Below, one piece after another: positions 9,190 through 17,017 of a stretch of DNA of 64,000 bases. Position 1 is the stretch's first letter; each line of letters begins with the position of its first letter. The notes under the pieces are model-generated. The model saw nothing but the letters and a program-made list of their open reading frames with translations. It searched no databases and was not told the origin of the DNA. Source of the DNA: Allomuricauda sp. CAU 1633 (lineage in GTDB: Bacteria > Bacteroidota > Bacteroidia > Flavobacteriales > Flavobacteriaceae); NCBI RefSeq assembly GCF_017313225.1, contig NZ_JAFLNE010000006.1, forward strand, positions 108,245 through 172,244, given 5' to 3'. A program made the position numbers and the translations under genes.

Positions 9190-10023
9190 TCAATGTTCCA
9201 AAAAGTCAATTAAGTGCTTGCGGTACTTGTAATAGTCTTCGTGCTCCAAAACGGCCTTTCTAGTTCTGGGGCGCTCAAAGTCTATGTTTAGAACATCCCC
9301 GATTTTGGCTCGGGGGCCACTGGTCATCATCACAACACGATCTGCCAAGAAAATGGCCTCATCCACATCATGCGTAATCATAACTGCTGTAATTTTTTCT
9401 TTGTTCCAGATTTCAATAAGAATATCCTGTAGTTCACCCCGGGTAAGCGAATCCAACATTCCAAAGGGTTCATCCAAGAGCAGGACTTTGGGTTTAATGG
9501 CAAAGGCCCTTGCTATGCCTACGCGTTGCTGCATACCTTGCGATAGTTCGTTGGCTTTTTTATTGAATGCCCCGTCAAGTCCCACTTTATGTAGATAGTA
9601 TTTGGCAATCTCTTTTTGTTGGGACTTACTGGCATGTGGAAACACACGGTTTACCCCCAACAGCACATTTTGCAATGCGGTCATCCAGGGCATTAAACTG
9701 GGAGCCTGAAAAATAACCCCGCGATCCGGTCCCGGACCTTTAATGGGGTTGCCCAGTACGGCAATATTTCCATCAGAAATTGGGTTAAGACCCGCAATCA
9801 TGGATAGCATTGTAGTCTTTCCACAGCCTGAATGTCCAATAATGGTCACAAATTCCTCCTTTAGGATCTGTAGGTTTAAATGTTCAAGAACCACATAATC
9901 ACCTTTTGGTGTTGGGTAGACCTTTTTGAGATCCCTTAAATCGAGCATAATCCTGTCCGATGGATAAGAAATACCATTTTCATGCGGTATGTTGATGGTC
10001 TTGTTTTCTATTTGCATTTCCAT
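9190..10023 (-). CDS. nrtD: Nitrate ABC transporter ATP-binding protein (NrtD-like)
   Basis: This is an ABC ATPase of the nitrate/sulfonate/taurine class. It shows Walker [10 protein letters not shown], a Q-loop in [14 protein letters not shown], signature [14 protein letters not shown], Walker [18 protein letters not shown] and switch His in MITHDVDEA. It energises import through the NrtB-type permease encoded two genes upstream. A second ATPase immediately upstream (18 bp gap) suggests a heterodimer, as in cyanobacterial NrtCD. The first 30 residues before the ABC domain are extra. It lacks the NrtA-like C-terminal extension of true NrtC, so the C/D naming is by position only. Confidence 0.88.
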   Translation of the reverse strand: MEMQIENKTINIPHENGISYPSDRIMLDLRDLKKVYPTPKGDYVVLEHLNLQILKEEFVTIIGHSGCGKTTMLSMIAGLNPISDGNIAVLGNPIKGPGPDRGVIFQAPSLMPWMTALQNVLLGVNRVFPHASKSQQKEIAKYYLHKVGLDGAFNKKANELSQGMQQRVGIARAFAIKPKVLLLDEPFGMLDSLTRGELQDILIEIWNKEKITAVMITHDVDEAIFLADRVVMMTSGPRAKIGDVLNIDFERPRTRKAVLEHEDYYKYRKHLIDFLEH

Positions 10024-10041
10024 AATCTGTTTTTTAGTATG

Positions 10042-10881
10042 CTACGCTACAAAGCTCTTTGGGCTCAAATCGGGCAGCTCGTACGTTTTTTGTGATACTG
10101 CTTTTCGCTCTTCACCAATTCCCATCAAATATTCGATGATGGCATTTCTGGTTTTCTTGTATTCGGGATTGTCGTTCAATGCTGTTTTATCCCGTGGACG
10201 TTCAATATCAATTTTGAACTCAGGACCCAAAGTGGCCTTGGGACCTGGTCGCAATGGTATAATCCTATCCGCCATATAGATCCCTTCATCCACATCATTG
10301 GTGATGAGCAATGCGGTGCGTTGGTCCTTGCTCCAGATTTTTAGGATTTCATCTTGAAGGTTCCCTCGTGTAAGGGCATCAAGAGCTCCCAAGGGCTCGT
10401 CCATAATGATCATTTCCGGGTTCATGGCCAGTGCCCTTGCCACCGCGACACGTTGGCGCATTCCACCAGATAGTTCCTTGGGCCTTTTATTGCTGGCAGG
10501 TGTAAGGTTCACCATTTCAATATATGCTGCCACTCGTTCCTTAATGGCTTTTTTGCTTTCCTTTGGAAAGGCTTCCTTAACCGCCATGGCAATATTCTGC
10601 GATACGCTCAGCCACGGAAGCAGGGAATAATTTTGAAAAATGACCCCTCTCTCATGGCTGGTGTCAACTACCGGACTTCCTTTAAAAAGCACTTCCCCAC
10701 TTGTGGGTTGCAATAGTCCATTTATGAGGTTCACCAAGGTTGTTTTTCCGCTTCCTGTGAAACCAACTATGGCCACAAATTCGCCTTCTTCAATTTTTAG
10801 GTTGATATCCGAAAGCACTTCGGTACTATGAATACCCTGTCCGTAGGTCTTGCAAACGTTGTTCAATTCTAAATATGCCAT
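10042..10881 (-). CDS. nrtC: Nitrate ABC transporter ATP-binding protein (NrtC/D-like)
   Basis: This is the second ABC ATPase of the operon. Walker A is GFTGSGKTT, the Q-loop region VIFQNYSLLPWLS, signature LSGGMRQRVAVARA, Walker B MIIMDEPLGALDALTRG, and ITNDVDEG replaces the usual ITHD: the switch His is Asn here, which may make one ATP site weak. The frame reaches back to 10905, overlapping the permease, but ATG 10881 leaves a 10 bp gap, has an AGAGAAAC ribosome-site-like stretch and starts directly at the domain (MAYLELNNVCKTYG), so it is preferred. Partner of the 9190-10023 ATPase. Nitrate specificity comes from context. Confidence 0.87.
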   Translation of the reverse strand: MAYLELNNVCKTYGQGIHSTEVLSDINLKIEEGEFVAIVGFTGSGKTTLVNLINGLLQPTSGEVLFKGSPVVDTSHERGVIFQNYSLLPWLSVSQNIAMAVKEAFPKESKKAIKERVAAYIEMVNLTPASNKRPKELSGGMRQRVAVARALAMNPEMIIMDEPLGALDALTRGNLQDEILKIWSKDQRTALLITNDVDEGIYMADRIIPLRPGPKATLGPEFKIDIERPRDKTALNDNPEYKKTRNAIIEYLMGIGEERKAVSQKTYELPDLSPKSFVA

Positions 10882-10891
10882 AGTTTCTCTT

Positions 10892-11998
10892 TTAAGCGGT
10901 TGCATTTTTATTGAACGATACCATATTCTGAATCACCAACATGATCCTGTCCAACAAGAACCCTATGATTCCAATAATGAACATGGCCACGATGATTTTT
11001 GAGTTTGAATCATTGGCCCCATTCTGGAATTCTTCCCAGACAAAGGAGCCCAGGCCGGGACTTTGCGCCAAAAGTTCAATGGCGATAAGTACCATCCACG
11101 CTACGGAAAGTGTTATCCGAAGCCCTGTAAAAATCAGGGGCAGGGATGATGGTAAAATCACTTTAAAGACTTTTTGAAAGGGCCCAAGCTTCAATACCTT
11201 GGCAACATTGATATAGTCCTTGTCCACCGAAGACACGCCCATGGCCGTGTTCACCAAGGTGGCCCACATGGAGCAAAGCCCAACGCTAATGAACGATATG
11301 ATAAAGGCACTATCTTGGTTGGAGTCTTTGGTCATAGTCTTTACGATCATAAAGACCAGCAACAACCAAACTACCGGCGATACGGGTTTAAAAACCTGAA
11401 TCAACCAATTGAATGAATTACGCAATGTTTCGCTCAGACCAATGATGATTCCAATGGGAACCGCTATGATCAGGGCCAATAGAAATCCAGCAAATACAGT
11501 TTCCAAACTGGTAAAGATTTGGTCCACGAATGATGGTCTTCCCGTATAGGTAATCGGGTCTTTGCCCTCGGCTTTACGTTTTTCATTTATGGCTACCGTT
11601 TTCTCCTTGAACTCCAATTTATCCGCACTGATTTTCTTATGGTCCGCAATCAATGTGTTGAAAGAATCCCATACCTGATCTGGAGATGGCAATGTGTTGG
11701 GCTGACAACTGATATCGCCAGATAGAATACAGGCCTCCATAGCATCTGCTGCTTCTTGCCCTTGATCGGTCAATGCCTTTTGAATTTTATAATCGGCCTC
11801 AATATTGTACAACGCCTTGGCCCCCATGTGCCACAATCCAATAAAAAGTAGAATAGAAATTATAGGGATAATGAACTTTTTAAATACTGTCTTGAATTCC
11901 AGTTTTGGGGTCTTGACCTTCAATTTGGATAGGAGTGATTTTACCACTCCCGCCCATTTGATGTCATTCACTTTTGTTGCAGTTATGCTTTGCTTCAT
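10892..11998 (-). CDS. nrtB: Nitrate ABC transporter permease (NrtB-like)
   Basis: This inner-membrane permease has one N-terminal membrane helix (about 43-60, IIPIISILLFIGLWHMGA), then an unusual hydrophilic stretch of about 110 residues containing two Cys (ACILSGDISCQ). A standard BPD_transp_1 core follows (about 175-360) with the coupling region INVAKVLKLGPFQKVFKVILPSS... and several helices. It should form the channel for the periplasmic nitrate-binding lipoprotein encoded upstream, with a 12 bp gap. NrtB proteins are usually about 270 residues; the 110-residue insert explains the extra length. Family is clear; the insert's role is not known. Confidence 0.88.
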   Translation of the reverse strand: MKQSITATKVNDIKWAGVVKSLLSKLKVKTPKLEFKTVFKKFIIPIISILLFIGLWHMGAKALYNIEADYKIQKALTDQGQEAADAMEACILSGDISCQPNTLPSPDQVWDSFNTLIADHKKISADKLEFKEKTVAINEKRKAEGKDPITYTGRPSFVDQIFTSLETVFAGFLLALIIAVPIGIIIGLSETLRNSFNWLIQVFKPVSPVVWLLLVFMIVKTMTKDSNQDSAFIISFISVGLCSMWATLVNTAMGVSSVDKDYINVAKVLKLGPFQKVFKVILPSSLPLIFTGLRITLSVAWMVLIAIELLAQSPGLGSFVWEEFQNGANDSNSKIIVAMFIIGIIGFLLDRIMLVIQNMVSFNKNATA

Positions 11999-12010
11999 GA
12001 TGTTAACTGT

Positions 12011-13396
12011 TTAAAGTGAGGAATCGTCCTTGTTCCCAATTTCAAAACTGTTGATGTAGCCTATGGGATCTTTGGCATCGTATGCGTTTCCATCGATAAA
12101 ATCCGTGGTTGCAGGTTTGTAACCATCAGTTACCGGAATATCCGCAGCGGGAATATGCCCTTCGGCCACCAAAAGCTTGGCCGCTTTATTCCAGATGTCA
12201 GGACGGTAGATGTCCTTTATGGTCTCTTCGTACCATGCTGCTGGTTTTGGTTCTGGAATCTGACCCCATCTTCTCATCTGGGTTAAGAACCAAATTCCAT
12301 CAGAATAAAAGGGATAGGTGGCGTTGTATTTATAGAACACATTGAAATCTGGCATAGACCTTTTGTCGCCTTTTTCAAACTCAAAGGTTCCAGTCATGGA
12401 GTTGGCCAAAACAACTTCATCAGCTCCTACGTATTGAGGCATGGACAATATTTTAACGGCTTCTGCCCTATTGCCGGGTTCGTCCAACCATTTTCCAGCA
12501 CGAATCAACGCTTTGGTCACGGCAACAGCGGTGTTTGGGTTTTCTTCTACAAACTTTTTGGTCATTACAAAGACCTTTTCAGGATTGTTTTTCCAGATGT
12601 CATAATTGGTGGTTACGGGAACTCCAATTCCCTTGAACACAGCTTGCTGGTTCCAAGGTTCTCCTACACAATAGCCATATATGGTTCCCGCCTCCAAAGT
12701 GGCTGGCATTTGTGGTGGTGGTGTGACCGATAGCAAAACTTCGGCATCAATTTGACCTTGTACATTATCAGCAGTGTACATTCCAGGATGGATTCCGGCT
12801 GCGGCCAACCAATATCTAATTTCATAGTTGTGGGTGGATACCGGGAACACCATGCCCATTTTAAAAGGTTTTCCGCTATTTTTATAGGAGGAAATCACTG
12901 GTTTTAGGGCATCCGCCTTTATAGGATGAACGGGTTTACCTTCCCCATCTTTGGGTACATTGGGTTTCATTTTGGACCATACATCGTTGGACACCGTGAT
13001 TCCATTCCCATTTAGGTCCATTGAAAATGGAGTGACCAATTGGGCTTGTCGCCCAAATCCGGCTCCAGCAGCAATAGGTTGCCCGGCCAGCATGTGCGAA
13101 CCATCCAATTGCCCATCTATAACACGGTCCAGCACATTTTTCCAGTTGGATTGTGCTTCTACGGAAACAAAAAGGCCTTCATCTTCAAAAAAGCCTTTTT
13201 CCTTTGCAATGGCCAAGGGAGCCATATCGGTGAGTTTAATAAATCCGAAAGTCAACTGGGGCTTTTCAATTTCCAGTGAAGTTTCAGGTATACTGGCCTG
13301 GGCCGTTTCTGCTGTTTTTTTCTCGGTTTTCCCTCCACATGCCACTAGGAATGCAGACAGTAACCATGCGATTGATTTTAAAGTGATGTTTTTCAT
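12011..13396 (-). CDS. nrtA: Nitrate-binding ABC transporter lipoprotein (NrtA-like)
   Basis: A lipoprotein signal (residues 1-20, lipobox LVAC, then GGKTEKK) precedes an NMT1/NrtA-type binding domain: [55 protein letters not shown] and VALTKALI-like later helices. It captures nitrate or nitrite in the periplasm and hands it to NrtB. It is the first gene of the nrtABCD-porin operon, so its start at 13396 is the transcript's first coding point. A 341 bp upstream region carries a predicted Crp/Fnr operator only 22 bp before the ATG. Length (461) is close to cyanobacterial NrtA. Confidence 0.92.
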   Translation of the reverse strand: MKNITLKSIAWLLSAFLVACGGKTEKKTAETAQASIPETSLEIEKPQLTFGFIKLTDMAPLAIAKEKGFFEDEGLFVSVEAQSNWKNVLDRVIDGQLDGSHMLAGQPIAAGAGFGRQAQLVTPFSMDLNGNGITVSNDVWSKMKPNVPKDGEGKPVHPIKADALKPVISSYKNSGKPFKMGMVFPVSTHNYEIRYWLAAAGIHPGMYTADNVQGQIDAEVLLSVTPPPQMPATLEAGTIYGYCVGEPWNQQAVFKGIGVPVTTNYDIWKNNPEKVFVMTKKFVEENPNTAVAVTKALIRAGKWLDEPGNRAEAVKILSMPQYVGADEVVLANSMTGTFEFEKGDKRSMPDFNVFYKYNATYPFYSDGIWFLTQMRRWGQIPEPKPAAWYEETIKDIYRPDIWNKAAKLLVAEGHIPAADIPVTDGYKPATTDFIDGNAYDAKDPIGYINSFEIGNKDDSSL

Positions 13397-13411
13397 AATG
13401 TCAAGTTTTCT

Positions 13412-13425
13412 ACGTATTAGTACTT
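13412..13425. promoter_or_regulatory. Predicted Crp/Fnr operator, site B (nrtA)
   Basis: ACGTA-TTAG-TACTT has the 5-4-5 layout, with the right half TACTT differing by one base from TACGT. The same TACTT half occurs in the nirB site. It lies between a TACATTTG box and the nrtA ATG, so at this promoter binding would more easily block than help transcription. Confidence 0.5.
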
Positions 13426-13433
13426 ACTTATGA

Positions 13434-13441
13434 CAAATGTA
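13434..13441 (-). promoter_or_regulatory. Candidate -7 box for nrtA
   Basis: TACATTTG on the minus strand is an exact match to the Bacteroidota -7 consensus TAnnTTTG, 38 bp before the nrtA start codon. A TTG -33 element at standard spacing was not found, so this is a moderate call. Confidence 0.45.
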
Positions 13442-13605
13442 TACTTAGCTATCCAACTATTTTATGGTAAAGCCCATAGCCATACATCTTTTTAATACAT
13501 GAGTAGTTATGCTCTTAGACATAAAGAAACCTGTCAAAAAACATATTTTGACTTTAACTAACTGATATACTTTTAGATATGAATCTCGAAAAACTACTGA
13601 ACAAA

Positions 13606-13620
13606 AAGTACGTAGTACTT
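13606..13620. promoter_or_regulatory. Perfect palindrome AAGTACGTAGTACTT upstream of nrtA
   Basis: AAGTAC-GTA-GTACTT is a perfect inverted repeat with a 3-base centre, 210 bp before nrtA and 118 bp past the Crp/Fnr gene stop. It contains the ACGTA half of the operator family but not its 4-base spacing. The rest of 13397-13737 holds no supported gene. Confidence 0.4.
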
Positions 13621-13737
13621 ATAAAGTAAATTGGACATAGAAACATCCCAGCTTTTCAACTCAGATAGCTTTACTACGTCCAAACTGGAAGTACTATTGC
13701 TGGATAAAAAGTTGGAGTTAATAGGTTATGATGTGTG

Positions 13738-14502
13738 CTATCCAGCCAAGTAGAAGTTGTGCTCCAGGATTTCCCTTTTCAAATAATCGACATCAACAAT
13801 GCCAATTCGCTTGCCTTTTGCTTTGATGAGGTTTTCCCTTTTGAGTGTGGAAAACGTTCTAATGACCTGCTCTTCGGTCGTTCCTGCATAATCGGCATAA
13901 TCCCTTCTACTCAGGGGCAGGTCAAGAAAGCCATTGGATTGGCCAAATTTTCGGTTGATGTACAATAGGGTGTCAATAATTCGCTCCCTTACAGTCATTT
14001 GGGAAAGGGATTTTACTTTGGCCTCACTCTTGTTCAGTTCATTGGCATAGAAGAGCATTAAATCGTAAGCGAATGAGGCATCACTCTTCAACACTTCTTG
14101 GAGCAGGTCCTTGGAGAAATAGCAAAGGGTTGTATCTTCCAAGGCAATTGCACCAATGGGGTAAAATTCTTCGGTACCAAAACCACGGTGGCCAATGATT
14201 TCCCCCGCTTTGGCAAAACGAACAATTTGCTCCCTTCCGTTTATACCGGTTCTAAAAACCTTCACCTTACCCTTTAGGATAAAGAACAATCCGTTAACCG
14301 GGGCTCCTTCAATAATAAACTGTTGTCCTTTTTTACATCGGATATCGTTTTTACGTTCCGTGAACTTGGCAACAACGGGAGAACCGATATTTTTTTTCAA
14401 CAAACAATTTTGATTGGTACAGCGAACGCACGAGGTGCCTGACAGGGTGAAACTTCCATGCCTTTCCTTACTTCGGTGCTCGTATGTGCTGTACAATTGC
14501 AT
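13738..14502 (-). CDS. Crp/Fnr-family regulator with possible Fe-S cysteines
   Basis: Residues about 45-150 form the cyclic-nucleotide-like beta barrel (FFILKGKVKVFR, IVRFAKAGEIIGHRGF). Residues about 180-250 form the winged helix (LPLSRRDYADYAGTTEEQVIRTFSTLKRENLI). The N-terminal arm has C25, C28 and C33 (CVRCTNQNC), C56 follows, and C127 sits in TTLCYF at the place of E. coli FNR C122, so an oxygen- or NO-sensitive cluster is possible. In the recognition helix E and R of EEQVIR sit where FNR/CRP read the operator. The gene begins 14 bp after the NarK-type gene, so both are probably co-transcribed and autoregulated by site D. Function in nitrate control is inferred from context and sites. 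Confidence 0.88.
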   Translation of the reverse strand: MQLYSTYEHRSKERHGSFTLSGTSCVRCTNQNCLLKKNIGSPVVAKFTERKNDIRCKKGQQFIIEGAPVNGLFFILKGKVKVFRTGINGREQIVRFAKAGEIIGHRGFGTEEFYPIGAIALEDTTLCYFSKDLLQEVLKSDASFAYDLMLFYANELNKSEAKVKSLSQMTVRERIIDTLLYINRKFGQSNGFLDLPLSRRDYADYAGTTEEQVIRTFSTLKRENLIKAKGKRIGIVDVDYLKREILEHNFYLAG

Positions 14503-14516
14503 TTGAAGCGATTTAT

Positions 14517-15935
14517 TTATTTTGACTCCACATAAACAGGCTTTGGCTGACCTGCTTTTTGAATTTTCCCCTCTTTTTCATCAGCCGTTGAAAATTTAAT
14601 GGCCAAAGACAAAAACGCCGTTGCCACCACAAATATCCCTATCATGAAGTATCCACCGGAAACTGCCGAAGACGCTGCGGTGGCTTGGGCTGCTTTTATG
14701 GCTTCTTCCCCCAACGAAGCATTGGCTTTTATTGCAGCAGTTTCAGCCATTGCTGATTTTGACTTTAACAATAGGGCTGCCAAGAAGGCGCCTACATTAC
14801 CTCCGGCTCCTACAATTCCTGATATGGATCCGATTGCCTTTTTATTGATAAACGGAACTACGGAAAAAGTGGCGCCTTCAGCCATTTGAACGGTTAAACT
14901 AAAGGCCACCAAAAATAGTATTCCAATTGTAATACTGGTTGTTGTGGAAAAAATGGAGAGCATAATACCTTCCAACCCTAAAATCAGGGCCAAAAAAAGT
15001 ACACGTCCCCTAAGTCCTTTTAGTTTTCCAAACCGATCGCCAAAAAAACCGCCCAAGGTTCTGGCAAAAATGTTCATCAAGGCAAATGACAGAACCAAGT
15101 TTCCAGCGGTTGTTCTATTTAAATGAAAGGTATTTTGGAGATAATCATCCATAGTCCCATAAACGGTAAGTTCCATCCCAAATGAAGCAGCGTAGACTAT
15201 GAACAATATCCACACCCTGTAATCGGAAAGGGTTTTTAAAAATGGAATCTCATCTTTCTTTTTTGCCGGCAATTCCCCCTTTTCTTTTAGCTCGGAAAAA
15301 TTTCCCTCAGGTGTATCTTGGGTGAAGAAGTAGTAAACCAACCCCATTCCAAAACAGATCATACCTGCAATAATCATGGAATAACGCCACGCTATTTCAT
15401 CCGCCACTCCAAAGCTTACCACAGCTGCAGCAATCAAAGGCATTCCCAAACGATTGGCTCCACCACCAAGGTTTCCCCAACCTGCCGAAGTAGCATTGGC
15501 CGTACCAACTATATTTGGAGCAAACATAATTGAGGTATGAAATTGGGTAATCACAAAAGAAGCCCCAATAAATCCTATAAATAGACGGCATACCAAAAAT
15601 TGCAGAGGAGTTTGCACAAAACCAATAAGAATAACCGGTAGCGCTCCAATGGTCAATAAAAAGGTATAACACAATCTTGGACCGTATTTATCGCATAGCT
15701 TACCGATAAGAAGCCTGGCGAAAACAGTGCCCGTCACCGCTAAAATGACCGAATTCCACTTTTGGTTCGGTGTCAACCCTAAATCCCTTACCACATCCGG
15801 CATAAACGGAACAATCCCGAACCAAGCAAAAAAGCAGGTAAAAAATGCTATTGAGGTAATCCAAAAGGTTCTGGTTGGAATACTTTTAAAGTTTAAAAGG
15901 TTTAAAGCAGTGGCTTTATGTGATGTAACTGACAT
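14517..15935 (-). CDS. narK: NarK/NasA-type nitrate/nitrite MFS transporter
   Basis: A 12-helix major-facilitator protein of 472 residues. Nitrate-porter features are the helix-1 stretch FFAWFGIVPFMPDVVRDLGL, the substrate Arg in ARLLIGKLCDKYGPR, and the nitrate-signature Gly-rich helix GWGNLGGGANRLGMP. The second half repeats the pattern (LARTLGGFFGDRFGKLKG near residue 290, GIVGAGGNVGAF later). It moves nitrate or nitrite across the inner membrane, beside the ABC importer, so this island has two uptake routes. The stretch of about 40 Ala-rich residues between helices 11 and 12 (AMAETAAIKANASLG...) is longer than usual. Site D lies 45 bp before its start. Confidence 0.92.
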   Translation of the reverse strand: MSVTSHKATALNLLNFKSIPTRTFWITSIAFFTCFFAWFGIVPFMPDVVRDLGLTPNQKWNSVILAVTGTVFARLLIGKLCDKYGPRLCYTFLLTIGALPVILIGFVQTPLQFLVCRLFIGFIGASFVITQFHTSIMFAPNIVGTANATSAGWGNLGGGANRLGMPLIAAAVVSFGVADEIAWRYSMIIAGMICFGMGLVYYFFTQDTPEGNFSELKEKGELPAKKKDEIPFLKTLSDYRVWILFIVYAASFGMELTVYGTMDDYLQNTFHLNRTTAGNLVLSFALMNIFARTLGGFFGDRFGKLKGLRGRVLFLALILGLEGIMLSIFSTTTSITIGILFLVAFSLTVQMAEGATFSVVPFINKKAIGSISGIVGAGGNVGAFLAALLLKSKSAMAETAAIKANASLGEEAIKAAQATAASSAVSGGYFMIGIFVVATAFLSLAIKFSTADEKEGKIQKAGQPKPVYVESK

Positions 15936-15973
15936 GATACTTAGCTTTGATGTAGGTAAAAGTAAGTATTAAT

Positions 15974-15987
15974 ACGTATTTATACGT
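15974..15987. promoter_or_regulatory. Predicted Crp/Fnr operator, site D (narK-crp)
   Basis: ACGTA-TTTA-TACGT is a perfect 5-4-5 inverted repeat and, with its flanking bases, is the exact reverse complement of site A. It lies about 45 bp before the NarK-type start, and would also control the downstream Crp/Fnr gene. Confidence 0.65.
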
Positions 15988-16121
15988 AACTTCTAAGCTG
16001 GAATTTAAAATTGAAGCTGATTTTTATGAAGTTTTTAATCAACGAGGAGAAAATAATGGAAATGGAAAAAAAATCCAGCTTTTATTCAGAATTGAAAAAT
16101 TTAAACAGGTGGACTGGCTAT

Positions 16122-16886
16122 CTAATAGGAAGAATGCAAGACCCTCATAACTTCATCTTCAAAGAAGGAAGGGTGATCTGCTACCACATCCCCTACCACA
16201 ATAATTCCCGGTTGACTTACATCTATTGATTTAAAAATTGCTTCTGCATTATTTAATGTACCGGTACTACATGTTTCTGTGGCCAAAGTTCCATTTTGAA
16301 TTATGGCTATAGGAGTCATCCCGTTTCTGTATTCCTTTATTTTATGGACTATTTCAACGAATTTCCGAACTCCCATCAGTATAATCAGTGTTGCCGAAGA
16401 TTGTGAAGCTAAGCTTAAGTCTTCTGAAAATTCACCATCTTTTTTGGTTGCCGTCACCACCCAAAAACTACTGCTCACTCCTCTTTTGGTGACGGGAATA
16501 CCCTGACTTGCAGGTACGGAAATAGCACTGCTCACCCCTGGAATAACATCAATGGATATTCCAAAGGATTCAATATAATCGATTTCTTCGGAGGCCCTTC
16601 CGAATACAAATGGGTCTCCCCCTTTTAATCGTACAGCATGACCATATTGAAATGCATTTTCCACAATCAACCGATTAATTTCATCTTGGGTATGGCTGTG
16701 CTTTGTACATCGCTTTCCTACGTATATTTTAGGTACACTGGAATCTACCTCTGTAAGAAGGTCCTTATTCGTTAAGGCATCGTACAAAACAACATCCGCT
16801 GATTGCAATGCCTTTAAACCCCTTACTGTTATGAGGTCCGCGCTACCTGGACCCGCTCCCACCAAACTTACTTTAGCCTCCCTCAT
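16122..16886 (-). CDS. cobA: Uroporphyrinogen-III C-methyltransferase
   Basis: This SAM-dependent methylase converts uroporphyrinogen III to precorrin-2, the first step to the siroheme needed by NirB. The SUMT motifs are clear: VSLVGAGPGSADLITVRG at the N-terminus, ADVVLYDAL, VRLKGGDPFVFGRASEE and VIPGVSSAISVPASQGIPVTKRG. At 254 residues it is the single-domain form, without the CysG oxidase/chelatase domain, so the last two siroheme steps must be encoded elsewhere. It is transcribed away from nirB, and the 131 bp between them contain a predicted Crp/Fnr operator, so both are probably co-controlled. Confidence 0.95.
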   Translation of the reverse strand: MREAKVSLVGAGPGSADLITVRGLKALQSADVVLYDALTNKDLLTEVDSSVPKIYVGKRCTKHSHTQDEINRLIVENAFQYGHAVRLKGGDPFVFGRASEEIDYIESFGISIDVIPGVSSAISVPASQGIPVTKRGVSSSFWVVTATKKDGEFSEDLSLASQSSATLIILMGVRKFVEIVHKIKEYRNGMTPIAIIQNGTLATETCSTGTLNNAEAIFKSIDVSQPGIIVVGDVVADHPSFFEDEVMRVLHSSY

Positions 16887-16972
16887 ATCGTGTTTCTTTG
16901 TTTTTGGATAAAAATTTTTATGAATCTGACAACAAGAATACGTAATTATTTTTAAATAATCAGTATTTAATT

Positions 16973-16986
16973 ACGTAATTATACTT
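16973..16986. promoter_or_regulatory. Predicted Crp/Fnr operator, site E (nirB/cobA)
   Basis: ACGTA-ATTA-TACTT matches site B exactly in both halves. It abuts a TAGTTTTG promoter box for nirB. A half copy, ACGTA-ATTA-TTTTT, lies at 16940-16953 closer to cobA, so the region may serve both directions. Confidence 0.6.
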
Positions 16987-16993
16987 AGTTTTG
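16986..16993 (+). promoter_or_regulatory. -7 box for nirB
   Basis: TAGTTTTG matches the Bacteroidota -7 consensus TAnnTTTG exactly and lies 25 bp before the nirB ATG. It shares one base with operator E. Confidence 0.5.
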
Positions 16994-17017
16994 GAATGTA
17001 TTTCAAACTTCATGCGT

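Noticed and set aside
15397..15672. Minus-strand 91-codon frame within the NarK-type gene
   Set aside because: A shadow of the transporter in another frame; the in-frame protein is a clear 12-helix MFS protein.
16056..16229. 57-codon plus-strand frame with a GAGGAG ribosome-site-like stretch before ATG 16056
   Set aside because: Its last 36 codons run antisense through the end of cobA. The first 22 codons look protein-like, but there is no family match I can recall, so I leave it as a curiosity.
16734..16760. TACGTATATTTTAGGTACA inside cobA, similar to the Crp/Fnr operator
   Set aside because: It is within coding sequence, and its right half does not match TAC(G/T)T at the 4-base spacing.
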